64,000 bases of DNA from Amoebophrya sp. A120 (lineage: Eukaryota; Sar; Dinophyceae; Syndiniales; Amoebophryaceae): NCBI GenBank assembly GCA_905178155.1, contig CAJINV010000006.1, positions 4,285,760 to 4,349,759 on the forward strand, read 5' to 3'. Below, piece by piece: positions 45,301-53,953 of the stretch. The position numbers and the translations under genes are program-made. How positions within the stretch are numbered: the stretch's first letter is position 1; every line of letters begins with the position of its first letter. The notes under the pieces are model-generated. The model saw nothing but the letters and a program-made list of their open reading frames with translations. It had not been told where the DNA came from and did no database searches.

Positions 45301-48300
45301 CGCAAGACACACCGCTGTACGACTCGAAAAGCTCGAACACCTTCGCTCTCTTCGCCACAGAGGAGGAAAACAAAGATATCGTACGAAAAAATTGTTTCAC
45401 TGTGGACCTGTGATGCAGAAAATGGAACACAGAAACATTTGTCTTGCTAGACCTGCAAGAAAGTGGATTTTCAAGCGTGTTTTCCCTTGGGAAGCGCGCA
45501 TGACAAATTTTCTGTGTCATGTGTAACAAACTTGTGATGCAGATCTTGCAAAATCATCACAGTGAAACAGTTTTTTCGTGGGATAAAAGAAGCAGAAGAT
45601 GCGATGAAGGCCTGCGAAAAGGAAAAATCCGGGGATGAAGTGTGTGAGTACAGGGTATAAAAGTTGGTTTATGTTCTTGTTCGGAAATTTGTGATGCAGA
45701 AATTATCCACTTGATAGAAGAAGTTTGTCATGCCGTGAGTACCTACCTGAAAAAGCGAAGAAGTCTTTGGAAATAATCCAAATGCGACGAGATAAATCCA
45801 CCTGCAAACATAAGTAACATTATACACAGCGCGTGTCCGCGCAGCACATGTTCGGATCCGGGTATCAAATGTAAAAATGTCTGGGTCTGGAAGAATGCAA
45901 CTTGTGATGCTGCATTTGGATTCCAGAAAAATCTGTATTGCATGAGCATCAAAAGGAATGTAATTTTTGCTACGCGGAGAGGGCATTTGTCATGCGGAAT
46001 AGGCATCAAGAAGCTCTCAAAAAATCTGTGATGCTAGGGCATGCATCACAGACATCAGGGCTCATGCAAAACGTGCATGACAAGTGTCAGAATCTTCCAG
46101 ACCCAGACATTTTTGCAGTTCATACTGGGCCGACGCAGTCCATTCGCGGGTACGAAAACGTGAAAATGGGTCGGGATGAAGATTTATGCTGTGCAAAAGT
46201 ATCGTACTCGTATAAATGCATTACAAATTTCCTCAGCATGAGAACTGGATTTTGTCATGCTGTTTTACCTTAAGGACAAGATTTGTCATGCATAAACGCA
46301 ATTGGTACGAGAACGAGTGCGATACTCTTGCAATTCATAAGATTCGCCGGTTTTGGAATACTTTCCCTTTTGGCAGGTGGTGCAGCATCAGATCGCCGCC
46401 TGGGAATCCGGGGCGAAATTTTCCGCGATTGTCGGTCTGGGACCCCGGGACCACGTGCCGGGAATGAGCGACACTAGTATTGATTTGTTTCTGTTAGTAG
46501 TTTGTCATGCGTTTGCAAATGCAATCATAGTACTCACTTGAATTATGCCGACAGTAGTTCTTGTGAACAACAGTTGCAGTCCTCTACTCTGGTTTTTATG
46601 GAGCGCAAGTTAGTCCCTGTGATGAGTAAAAAGTTAAAAGCGATCCAAAACCGACGTTTCGGAAGCTGCATTGTGCAGAAGGAATGAGTATGGTCTACTA
46701 TGGTTTATGCAGTATGATTAAGAAAGAAGTAGTCTATTCGGGGACTACCTTGCGCTTTATATCTTTCGGAACTTTTGCAATCCACAGATGAAGACTCTAT
46801 GCGAGTGTGAGACAAATCCAGACAAAGCGCGCGCGCTTGCTCGAGGCAATCACTCAGAGGCTTTTTTCTGGAACTGCGGGCCGCCAAGCTGCAGACGCAG
46901 GTCTCTTGTCATTTTCCCGGGCGCTTCGTGCTCTCGCCCATGCCGGCCAACCCCCGCCATGACTCTGCGAACGGAACCCAGCAGGAGCCGCCAGAGTCTC
47001 TGTGAGGGTGGGGGCGCCGGCCTTGGGTACTTTCTGCAGCAAAGCATACGCCGCGGCCTTTTTTTTCAACTCGGAGTCGCCAAAGTACAGGGAAAAGCCT
47101 TTTTTGTTGTTCAAAAAAGCAGAATGTGGCGCAAAAGAGACAGCCGAGCTCGGGAATAGAGGGAGCGGGATGATGGCGGCGCGCTGTTGGCGCGCCTCTT
47201 TCTCGTCGCCCTGAGTCTGCGCGCGCCTTGTTACACGTCCCTTGTGCTTGCCCAAGGCGGTACGGTGCCGCGCGCAGCCGCAGGCAGTTCGTGTGCCCCC
47301 CTTCTTACCTTCTTCTCTCTCCGTTGTCCAGTTCGAACCCCTCCAGGGGAAAGAAGCTTACTTTTCTCGTCAGTTCGAACCCCGCCAGGGGAAAGAAGCT
47401 TACTTTTCTCGTCAGTTCGAACCCCTCCAGGGGAAAGAAGCTTAGTTTCCCACTCAGTTCGTTCTCTCTTTATTCATCTTCTCTGTTTTCAGTTCGTTGT
47501 TCGTTTACTAAAGTTGTAAAACTCGAAAACTAGAACCACATATCTTTCGGAACTTTTGCAATCCACAGATGAAGACTCTATGCGAGTGTGAAGATGGCTT
47601 GGTGGGAAGATGGCTGATGCGCGGCTCTTACAGTGCAAAGAGTTCGCGTGCTTCAGCTGTTTTTCAGGCTATCTTCGGGTGGTGGTTTGAAGAAGTGGAT
47701 TTGCCTTTTTACATTTGGAGCGCCAATGCTGGCGTCTCAGACAGGTCGCAGCGCGATGTGCTGCGTCCGCTAGATCACGACATACCCGCGGGAACTTCCC
47801 GGAACTTAGTCACGATTGGGAGCAAGACCCCGCAGCGCCGCCCGGGTTCCGGGCTCCACCGCGGGGCCCTACCCCGGCGCGTTTCCCACGTGCTCGCTAC
47901 CTAGCTACAACACAGCCCCGCGCGCCTGGATCTCTGCACCGACAGAGCCAGGCTGCCCCGTTGAGTCACATTTGGGGAAGATGTTCGGCGGGCCATGTCG
48001 TGTTCCACGGCTTGGCCCACCTTCACGTCCGGGGCGTGGCTCTGTGGGGTTTGAGAGCTTGGCTTGCGCGGCTTGCTACTTGTAGCTTGCTGTGCCGGCC
48101 GGGTTCTCTTCTTGCTGGCCAGTGTGACCGTCGCAGGGCGTCCCGCGACGAGGACTGCAGCGCGCGTCAGCACTGCCTTCGATTATCATCGTTTCCGCGC
48201 GCTTTCGCTCGTTGGGTGAATTGCGCTAGGAATGTGAATTTATATGTCGTGCGTAGCAGTTATATCAATTTACATGATCAAGCAAGAGGGTTGCACACTC

Positions 48301-51300
48301 CGACATCGGGCTGGCTGCCCGATGTCGACCAGCTTCCGCTGGTTCTCTGTCCTCTATCTAGAATCTCCGCTTCGTCTGGGCTTGCCTGGACTCGGCGTTT
48401 TTTCCCCGCCCTCCCACCCAGCTGCTGCATCTTCATTGCGAGAGACTCCACATTTTTTCACTTTTGCAATCCACAGATGAAGACTCTATGCGAGTGTGAA
48501 AGCGAGTTGTAGGCTGTCTTTTTAGTTTTACGCCTACTGGCATTGATGGAACGAATCGCGACGCAAAGTTATTCTGTTGTCATGCTTACATACAATGCCA
48601 CCTATCTATGTCGTGGCGGCAAGAAAGCGGTATGTCGTTATTTCTCGTTGACGGAAAAACTATGCGATGCCAGCAAAACTAGAAAAGGACAGCATACCAT
48701 ATCGTTCGCTCCCATACCTCGTGGGTGCGACAGCAATCCGCACAGGACGATAGACTACAATCTGATATGGCTTGCTCAGATGTTACAATCTCAAACGTGA
48801 GGACGATGAAGTCTGGAATTTGTGTTGCATGAACAGCATGGGCACCATACAGAGACTTGCGCTTTTCGCATTACAAATAAAGAAGTAGTCTATTCGGGGA
48901 CTACCTTGCGCTTCATACCTTTCGGAACTTTTGCAATCCACAGATGAAGACTCTATGCGAGTGTGAAGATGGCTTGGTGGGAAGATGGCTGATGCGCGGC
49001 TCTTACAGTGCAAAGAGTTCGCGTGCTTCAGCTGTTTTTCAGGCTATCTTCGGGTGGTGGTTTGAAGAAGTGGATTTGCCTTTTTACATTTGGAGCGCCA
49101 ATGCTGGCGTCTCAGACAGGTCGCAGCGCGATGTGCTGCGTCCGCTAGATCACGACATACCCGCGGGAACTTCCCGGAACTTAGTCACGATTGGGAGCAA
49201 GACCCCGCAGCGCCGCCCGGGTTCCGGGCTCCACCGCGGGGCCCTACCCCGGCGCGTTTCCCACGTGCTCGCTACCTAGCTACAACACAGCCCCGCGCGC
49301 CTGGATCTCTGCACCGACAGAGCCAGGCTGCCCCGTTGAGTCACATTTGGGGAAGATGTTCGGCGGGCCATGTCGTGTTCCACGGCTTGGCCCACCTTCA
49401 CGTCCGGGGCGTGGCTCTGTGGGGTTTGAGAGCTTGGCTTGCGCGGCTTGCTACTTGTAGCTTGCTGTGCCGGCCGGGTTCTCTTCTTGCTGGCCAGTGT
49501 GACCGTCGCAGGGCGTCCCGCGACGAGGACTGCAGCGCGCGTCAGCACTGCCTTCGATTATCATCGTTTCCGCGCGCTTTCGCTCGTTGGGTGAATTGCG
49601 CTAGGAATGTGAATTTATATGTCGTGCGTAGCAGTTATATCAATTTACATGATCAAGCAAGAGGGTTGCACACTCCGACTTCGGGCTGGCTGCCCGATGT
49701 CGACCAGCTTCCGCTGGTTCTCTGTCCTCTATCTAGAATCTCCGCTTCGTCTGGGCTTGCCTGGACTCGGCGTTTTTTCCCCGCCCTCCCACCCAGCTGC
49801 TGCATCTTCATTGCGAGAGACTCCACATTTTTTCACTTTTGCAATCCACAGATGAAGACTCTATGCGAGTGTGAAAGCGAGTTGTAGGGTGTCTTTTTAC
49901 AATTACTGGCATAGAAGTAGGAAACCGGACGACGGAGGATTCATTTTTGCACACTGTTGCCATGCATGTTGCCGTGCTCAGTATGCCGCAATTATCCCCT
50001 GTCTCAGTCTCGTTGGCAGAAAAATAAACATTGCTTTATGCCAGTAAAAGACAAAGCACAGCATACCACATCGTTCGCTCCCATACCTCGTGGGTGCGAC
50101 AGCAATCCGCACAGGACGATAGACTACAATCTGAAAGTTCGCTTTTTTTTCCTGGCCTACAAAAATGGGAAAAGACCTCCAGGTGAGCACCCCAGTGAGC
50201 AGAACAACACGGAAACGCTGCTGGAACGCGGAGACGTGAACAAATTTTCCATCTGTTATGCAAGAAAAAAACTGTGTAAGTGTAAGTCTGTGATGCAGGA
50301 AATGCTAAACTGTTACACTTGTCATGCTAGAGGTGCGTCATAGGCCACTTTCATGGGTGTTTCCACGTACTAGCTGCGCACGACAGGTTTTCCCTGTAAT
50401 GCAAAGCGAATTATTGTGATGCTGATCTTCCTACAAAGTATACACTTACACAGTTTTTTTCCTGGATATCTGTCTCAGTCGGGGCAACACGGCGGACCAG
50501 GCAATTGCAGAGTCGCAACAGGAGCAGCAGGCGCAAAACTGGCCGCCGGGCTACCTCACCTTCAACGCGAACTCTGATCAGGGCGAAACGCAGGTCGAGG
50601 TCGTCGGAAAGGTGCACTGGGCGGTCCACATGACAAAGTTCGGCATCAAGCACGGAAACGACTATGAGAGTGCACAACTCGTCGTCTCCCTCCCTCTCAT
50701 GCAAAACACCAACGCCACCCTTTGCCCTTTGCCACTACTATGCATGACAGATTCCGAAAGGTGCCGAAACAGCACTAGAATCTTCGATCACCAGGCTCCT
50801 GTCATGCAAAAACTGCATCTTTGCCAAAGCTTGTCTTGCTGTCGATGCTATCCAAATTATGGGGGAAATAAGTTGTGCACGCGCATAAAGGCACCAGTAC
50901 TTTCATCAACTTCTGCGACAACGAATTTTCGGAGGGTGCTGGCTGCGCTGCCATTATCGACTCCGGCACTTCCCTGCTCGCCGCCCCGTCCGCCGTCATC
51001 GACGCGCTCCAACAGAAATTGCAGATCAAGGAGGACTGCTCGAATTTGGACACCTTACCCGATTTGGAGTTCACGTTTGGCAAGGGGACGCAGTTTGTCG
51101 AGCAGTTTAAACTGCCGCCGAGTGCGTACTATGCATTGCAAATATCTACTCTGGACGACGTCTGGAAGGATGCAAACCTGTGATGCGCGTTTCGGATCAC
51201 ACAAAAATCTGTGATGCGTGGACAACATAAGCAAAAGCGGGCCAATTCTTGTCATCGAAATGATCGGGGATTTGTCATGCGCATAATAGGCATTGGGAAC

Positions 51301-53953
51301 CTTGTAAAAACTTGTGATGCTATTGCTAGCGCTAGAGGTTCTCGCATGCCAGACCATCTCAGCCATGCAAAAACAGCATGACAATAAACATCTGCCCGCA
51401 TGATCCAGAGGACCACCCGGGGATATTTGCAGGGGATACGTACGTGATGAAGATTCAGCACTCCGAAGACACGACCTCCGTGCAGGACTGGTTTTTCGGG
51501 CAAAGGAAGTCCACGCAGTCGGTCGCCTATCCTGCTGTAAAAGTTGTATTATCCGATCGCACTTCAATGTCCACCTAATTGCAAGAATACTACCTAGCAT
51601 GACAGATCTGTTCTCTACAGGGAAAATAGCATGGCAAATTCTTGTTCTATTTTTCATTGCCGAAACAAAAATTTTGCAATGCAATTTCAGTACATCACTA
51701 CTGATGCGATCGCGATGCTTTTCTGCACCTGCATAGTGCCTGCATCCCGGCCTTCATGCCCATGGACAAGCAGGACGCCAGGCTGGGGAACGTGTTCATC
51801 ATGGGCATGCTATACAAAGAAAAAAGTGTTACAACAGCGACACGTTGTATTATTGCGTATTAAGCAAGACAGACGCGATCTCTTATGCCGGATGTGCATA
51901 GGAGAATGGTTCCCATATGTGTTTTTCCTTCTGATCTCTGCATCGCAGGTTTATTTTTCTGTCATGCGGAGATGACAATTTGTGTTGCTAAATGGAGACC
52001 ACAGGAGGTGTTGTCACTGAAACGCTTTTTCCTGTGATACATGTCGTTCCTCCGCCACTACCGCACCACCTACGTCCGCGCGGTGGGCTCGTGTCTATGA
52101 GGGTGCACAACTCCCCCTCCCCCTCATTTGTATGGCATGAACAGCATCACAAACACCAACACAAGTGGAGCCTGTGCATGACAAGTTTACGCACCGAATG
52201 TAGAAGTCGTGTTTTGGCTTCCGGAATTTGTCATGCAAACACTGCCACAATACATCAACGGCATTTATTGGGGTTTTGCATTACAAATGAGGGGGAGGGG
52301 GGGTTGTGCACTCTCATAGTGTCCACCGAAGATGTACTTCGACGAGGTGGATAACAACTGCAACAAGTATCGCAAGAAAAAACTGTTTCACTGTAAACTT
52401 GTGATGCATAAAATGGAACACAGAAGCATTTGTCTTGCTAAACATGCGAGAAAGTGGATTTTTAGCTGTGTTTTAGATCTCTTGGTGCTTCGGCACTTCG
52501 AGGTTTAGGGTCGGAACGTTCTCAGCACTGCTGAAGCTTAAGAAGAAAGGGGCGTGCACGCCCTGGCCTTCAGTTTGCTCCGCCATTATCTTTTTGACGA
52601 TCGCTTTACAAATCCTCCTTTTTTGCTCTGCCTCTTGTTCCCCGGGCCCAACTGGCACCAAGCAGTTTTTTTCCGGGCTTTTTTTCCGGTCTAGGTTTAG
52701 GTAGGGCCCCACCGCCGCCGGCACGGGATGGCTGTCGTCGCGACCGTCTCACCTACGATCTACGCCTTCTCCTGCTGCACAAGTTCGATCCGGAAAGGGT
52801 TTAGGTTAGGTTTCAGGGTTTAGGATATCCACTTTTAGCTGTGTTTTCCCTTAGGAAGCTCGCATGGTAAATTTTCTCTGTCATGCGGAACAAACTTGTG
52901 ATGCAAAAGTTGCAAAATCCTTACAGTGAAACACTTTTTTCCTGTGATAACAAGGTCGGGGGGAGTGGTAGCGGTGCCGCGGGTGAAAATAAAAGTGAGA
53001 CTACGGGACTCAACAGCGAAGACACCGACATGGCGTTGCTCCACTCGTTATGGATTGCAAATATGTCTGGGTCTGGAAGGTTGCAACTTGTGACGCTGTT
53101 TTTGGATTCTAAAAAGATGTGTATTGCATGAGCAGCAAGAGGAGCCCAGTTTGTGCGACACGGAGAGGACATTTCTCATGCGGAATAGGCATGAGAAAGC
53201 CCTCGGAAAATCTGTGATGCTGAGTCATGCATCAGAGGCATCAGGGGTCATTCAAAATATGCATGGCAAGCCTAGCAATCTTCCAGACCCAGATATATTG
53301 GCATTCGATACTCGTCATCAGAAGTGGAGTCCCGCAGTGACCAGGCAAACAGTGCGGAGCTGCGGCTGAAGAAGATCCAGCGGGAAGTGGTGCACATCGA
53401 TCCGAAGAAAATCCGGATTCCGAATTGGGCGAAAGGGGACGCGAAGGGGATTGTGCTGTGATGAACCACACGATTGTTCGGAACAGAAATTTGTGTTGCG
53501 TTTCCTGAACTACAGGCGAGGACAGCAGGCGTAACTACGATTTTTACTGGTTAAATTGAATGAGGAGGTGGCGCTGGCGACACGGAATGGCGCGCTCCAC
53601 TTCCCAGAATTACCGGTACCTACAGCGGTATCCTGAGCAAAAATGTACCCACCCCAGAGTTGTCATGCAGATTTGCAGCTACAGGGAGATTTGTAATGCG
53701 CATCCACATGAGAGGCGTTTCCAATCGCGTTTTGCGCTTTGTAATGCTGTCGACAGGATGAGAAGATGGATTTGTGTTGCGGCTGTACTTGCTAAACTGC
53801 ACTACAATACAGAGACGAACTTGTCATGCTGGACCCCCAAAACTTCTCGATTTGTGTTGCGAGATCCCCAGCTTGACTCTGGTGTGGGGACGTTTTTACA
53901 TAGAATAAGCGGCGGGAGAATTTTGTGTCAACGACACGTGTCCCGTCGAATGA
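42314..53953 (+). CDS. Pepsin-like aspartic protease with 18 introners and 5 GT-AG introns
   Basis: A secreted or vacuolar A1-family endopeptidase. By hand splicing the CDS is 2,625 nt, 874 residues plus TGA at 53951-53953. The N-terminus has a signal peptide (SKLVYFLSAASAVEGLS), then a His/Lys/Gln-rich propeptide-like region. Catalytic features follow in order: TYTVELKNFQNVQYFGDIGI, first active-site DTGS (Asp codon 45231), flap-like HMFGSGPTQSIRGYENVKMG, AKFSAIVGLGPRDHVPG, NKFSICLSRGN, second active-site IIDSGTSLLAAP (Asp codon 50959), CIPAFMPMD and VFIMGMSFLRHYRTTYVRAV. Family members are usually 350-450 residues; the excess lies in the propeptide, a linker before DTGS, and a polar tail ending CVNDTCPVE. 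If the intron at 53453 is not spliced, the protein stops at 53461. Most splices restore family motifs. Confidence 0.88.
42581..42845 (+). mobile_element. Introner, family A
   Basis: Family A ends, direct repeat AGAAC/AGAGC. Excision gives SITKNRPAVDID. Confidence 0.9.
42969..43061 (+). other. GT-AG intron (93 nt)
   Basis: GTCG/GTAAAACC ... TTTTTTTCAG/TTCC with a polypyrimidine tract. Splicing gives GKVVVPTNEPEL in frame. Confidence 0.8.
43233..43449 (+). mobile_element. Introner, family G
   Basis: TATCGCACGAAAAAACTGTC at left, GACAGTTTTTTCTCACGATA at right. Direct repeat ACCGG/ACCGC. Excision gives RPNTPADQEEL. Confidence 0.9.
43496..43760 (+). mobile_element. Introner, family A
   Basis: Left core diverged (GTCCTCTGGGCGGTCAGTCT), right CCAGACCCAGACAGATTTGC. 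Perfect direct repeat GAGTC. Excision gives PQLSHKHRNGK. Confidence 0.88.
43897..44111 (+). mobile_element. Introner, family H-like
   Basis: TATGCAAAGAAAAAAGTTCT at left, AGCACTTTTTTCCTTGGATA at right. Perfect direct repeat AGAAG. Excision gives CADIKKEFPTDE. Confidence 0.88.
44149..44400 (+). mobile_element. Introner, family B (diverged)
   Basis: TATCCTGAGTAAAAGAACCG at left, AGTTTTTTTTACACAGGATA at right. Direct repeat poor (ACGAC/GCGCC). Excision gives HTTCCLEHANPLL in frame. Confidence 0.78.
44453..44672 (+). mobile_element. Introner, family F
   Basis: TATCAGAGTGCACAACTCCC at left, GAGTTGTACACTCTCATA at right. Perfect direct repeat AACAT. Excision gives AHQKTYTVELKNF. Confidence 0.92.
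44735..44994 (+). other. GT-AG intron
   Basis: GGGATTG/GTAGTATG ... CACCTCTACAG/CTGC. A second acceptor 18 nt downstream (CCCACCAG at 45012) is also in frame and would give GDIGIGSCFF. Confidence 0.65.
45377..45585 (+). mobile_element. Introner, family G
   Basis: TATCGTACGAAAAAATTGTT at left, ACAGTTTTTTCGTGGGATA at right. Perfect direct repeat AAAGA. Excision gives EENKEAEDAMK. Confidence 0.92.
45655..45829 (+). other. GT-AG intron with decayed inverted ends
   Basis: 175 nt, TACAGG/GTATAAAAG ... ATTATACACAG/CGCG. The first ~20 nt (GTATAAAAGTTGGTTTATGT) and the last ~30 nt are imperfectly complementary, and ACAG flanks both sides. Splicing gives CEYRRVSAQHMFGSG in frame. Looks like an introner turned canonical. 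Confidence 0.65.
45863..46124 (+). mobile_element. Introner, family A
   Basis: Family A ends, direct repeat CCGGG/CTGGG. Excision restores the flap-like GSGPTQSIRGYE. Confidence 0.92.
46185..46339 (+). mobile_element. Introner, family C
   Basis: TATGCTGTGCAAAAGTATCG at left, CGATACTCTTGCAATTCATA at right. Perfect direct repeat AGATT. Excision gives GRDEDSPVLEYF. Confidence 0.92.
46723..46813 (+). repeat. Cassette motif copy 1 with its 5' flank
   Basis: Sequence from AAAGAAGTAGTCTATTCGGG through CTTTTGCAATCCACAGATGA and AGACTCTATGCGAGTGTGA. The flank and motif recur almost exactly at 48879-48969; the motif core also at 47553, 48461 and 49836. Confidence 0.85.
46814..47543. repeat. GC-rich cargo between motif copies 1 and 2
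   Basis: About 730 nt, GC-rich and unlike neighbouring introns. Contains a 123-codon open frame starting at the motif's own ATG (MKTLCECE...) and ends with a 42-bp minisatellite. No domain recognised. Confidence 0.6.
47329..47461. repeat. 42-bp minisatellite, three units
   Basis: Units start at 47329, 47371 and 47413, each CAGTTCGAACCCC then (T/G)CCAGGGG AAAGAAGCTTA. Each unit contains the small palindrome CCCC-N3-GGGG. A fourth unit begins at 47455. Confidence 0.9.
47544..48512. repeat. 969-bp duplicated unit, copy 1
   Basis: Bounded by motif copies 2 (47553) and 3 (48461). Matches copy 2 at a constant offset of 1,375 nt; the only difference I found is A at 48305 versus T at 49680. Contains an open frame of 265 codons (47715-48512) rich in Arg, Ala and Cys with no domain. 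Confidence 0.92.
48690..48765. repeat. Flanking repeat, copy 1 (about 76 bp)
   Basis: CAGCATACCATATCGTTCGC through GACTACAATCTGA, repeated at 50059-50134 at offset 1,369 with about one difference. Shows that the duplication is larger than the 969-bp core. Confidence 0.85.
48766..48878. mobile_element. Truncated family I introner remnant
   Basis: Begins TATGGCTTGCTCAGATGTTA then CAATCTCAAAC, matching the left arm of the family I element at 11091. The right arm is missing where the next repeat unit begins. Confidence 0.6.
48919..49887. repeat. 969-bp duplicated unit, copy 2
   Basis: Bounded by motif copies 4 (48928) and 5 (49836). Identical to copy 1 at 47544-48512 except for one base seen. 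Same 265-codon open frame at 49090-49887. Confidence 0.92.
50059..50134. repeat. Flanking repeat, copy 2
   Basis: Partner of 48690-48765. The ~150 nt between each 969-bp core and this block have diverged strongly between the two copies. Confidence 0.85.
50257..50468 (+). mobile_element. Introner, family H
   Basis: TATGCAAGAAAAAAACTGTG at left, CACAGTTTTTTTCCTGGATA at right. Perfect direct repeat TCTGT. Excision restores NKFSICLSRGN. Confidence 0.93.
50663..50887 (+). mobile_element. Introner, family F (diverged right end)
   Basis: TATGAGAGTGCACAACTCGT at left, AAGTTGTGCACGCGCATA at right. Direct repeat poor (ACGAC/AAGGC). Excision gives KHGNDTSTFINF in frame. Confidence 0.8.
51130..51438 (+). 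mobile_element. Introner, family A (diverged)
   Basis: Left core degraded (ATCTACTCTGGACGACGTCT), right GACCACCCGGGGATATTTGC. Perfect direct repeat CGTAC. Excision gives PPSAYVMKIQHS. Confidence 0.85.
51538..51735 (+). mobile_element. Introner, family C-like
   Basis: TATCCTGCTGTAAAAGTTGT at left, GCGATGCTTTTCTGCACCTG with CATA at right. Direct repeat TCGCC/GTGCC. Excision gives QSVACIPAFMPM, a protease family motif. Confidence 0.82.
51811..52039 (+). mobile_element. Introner, family G/H intermediate
   Basis: TATACAAAGAAAAAAGTGTT at left, AAACGCTTTTTCCTGTGATA at right. Direct repeat CATGC/CATGT. Excision restores VFIMGMSFLRHY. Confidence 0.88.
52096..52318 (+). mobile_element. Introner, family F
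   Basis: TATGAGGGTGCACAACTCCC at left, GGGTTGTGCACTCTCATA at right. Perfect direct repeat GTGTC. Excision gives VGSCPPKMYFDE. Confidence 0.93.
52368..52949 (+). mobile_element. Introner, family G, interrupted by a 373-bp insertion
   Basis: TATCGCAAGAAAAAACTGTT at left, AAACACTTTTTTCCTGTGAT with A at right. Perfect direct repeat ACAAG. Without the insert it would be ~209 bp like its relatives. Excision gives NNCNKVGGSGSG. Confidence 0.92.
52475..52847. repeat. Insertion with TTTAGGG-like ends and 15-bp direct repeat
   Basis: Flanked by TTTTAGCTGTGTTTT at 52460-52474 and 52833-52847. TTTAGGG occurs at 52504, and a degenerate run (GGTTTAGGTTAGGTTTCAGG, GTTTAGG) at about 52798-52825, with another at ~52693. 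No open frame of note. Confidence 0.8.
53049..53310 (+). mobile_element. Introner, family A
   Basis: Family A ends, perfect direct repeat CTCGT. Excision gives ALLHSSEVESRS. Confidence 0.92.
53453..53564 (+). other. Probable GT-AG intron
   Basis: GGGGATT/GTGCTGTGATG ... TTGAATGAG/GAGG, 112 nt. If spliced, the protease continues (KGIEVALATRNGA) to 53953; if not, it stops at TGA 53459-53461. The in-frame introner downstream favours splicing. Confidence 0.5.
53629..53907 (+). mobile_element. Introner, family B
   Basis: TATCCTGAGCAAAAATGTAC at left, GGGGACGTTTTTACATAGAA with TA at right. Perfect direct repeat AGCGG. Excision gives PVPTAAGEFCVND. Confidence 0.9.

Larger units (their letters stand above)
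46477..50182 (+). other. 3.7-kb GT-AG intron holding a repeat-cassette array
   Basis: GACACTA/GTATTG ... GACCTCCAG/GTGAGC. Splicing gives PGMSDTSEHPSEQ and keeps the protease frame. It is about ten times longer than any other intron here and contains the motif array and two 969-bp copies described below. Confidence 0.75.

Noticed and set aside
47329-47461. GTTCGAACCCC units as tRNA T-arm or pol III B-box sequences
   Set aside because: No A box, acceptor stem or anticodon arm can be folded around them.
47715-49887. The two identical 265-codon open frames as a duplicated gene
   Set aside because: They lie inside a GT-AG intron of another gene on the same strand, are Arg/Ala/Cys-rich from GC bias, and show no domain. 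Kept as repeats only.
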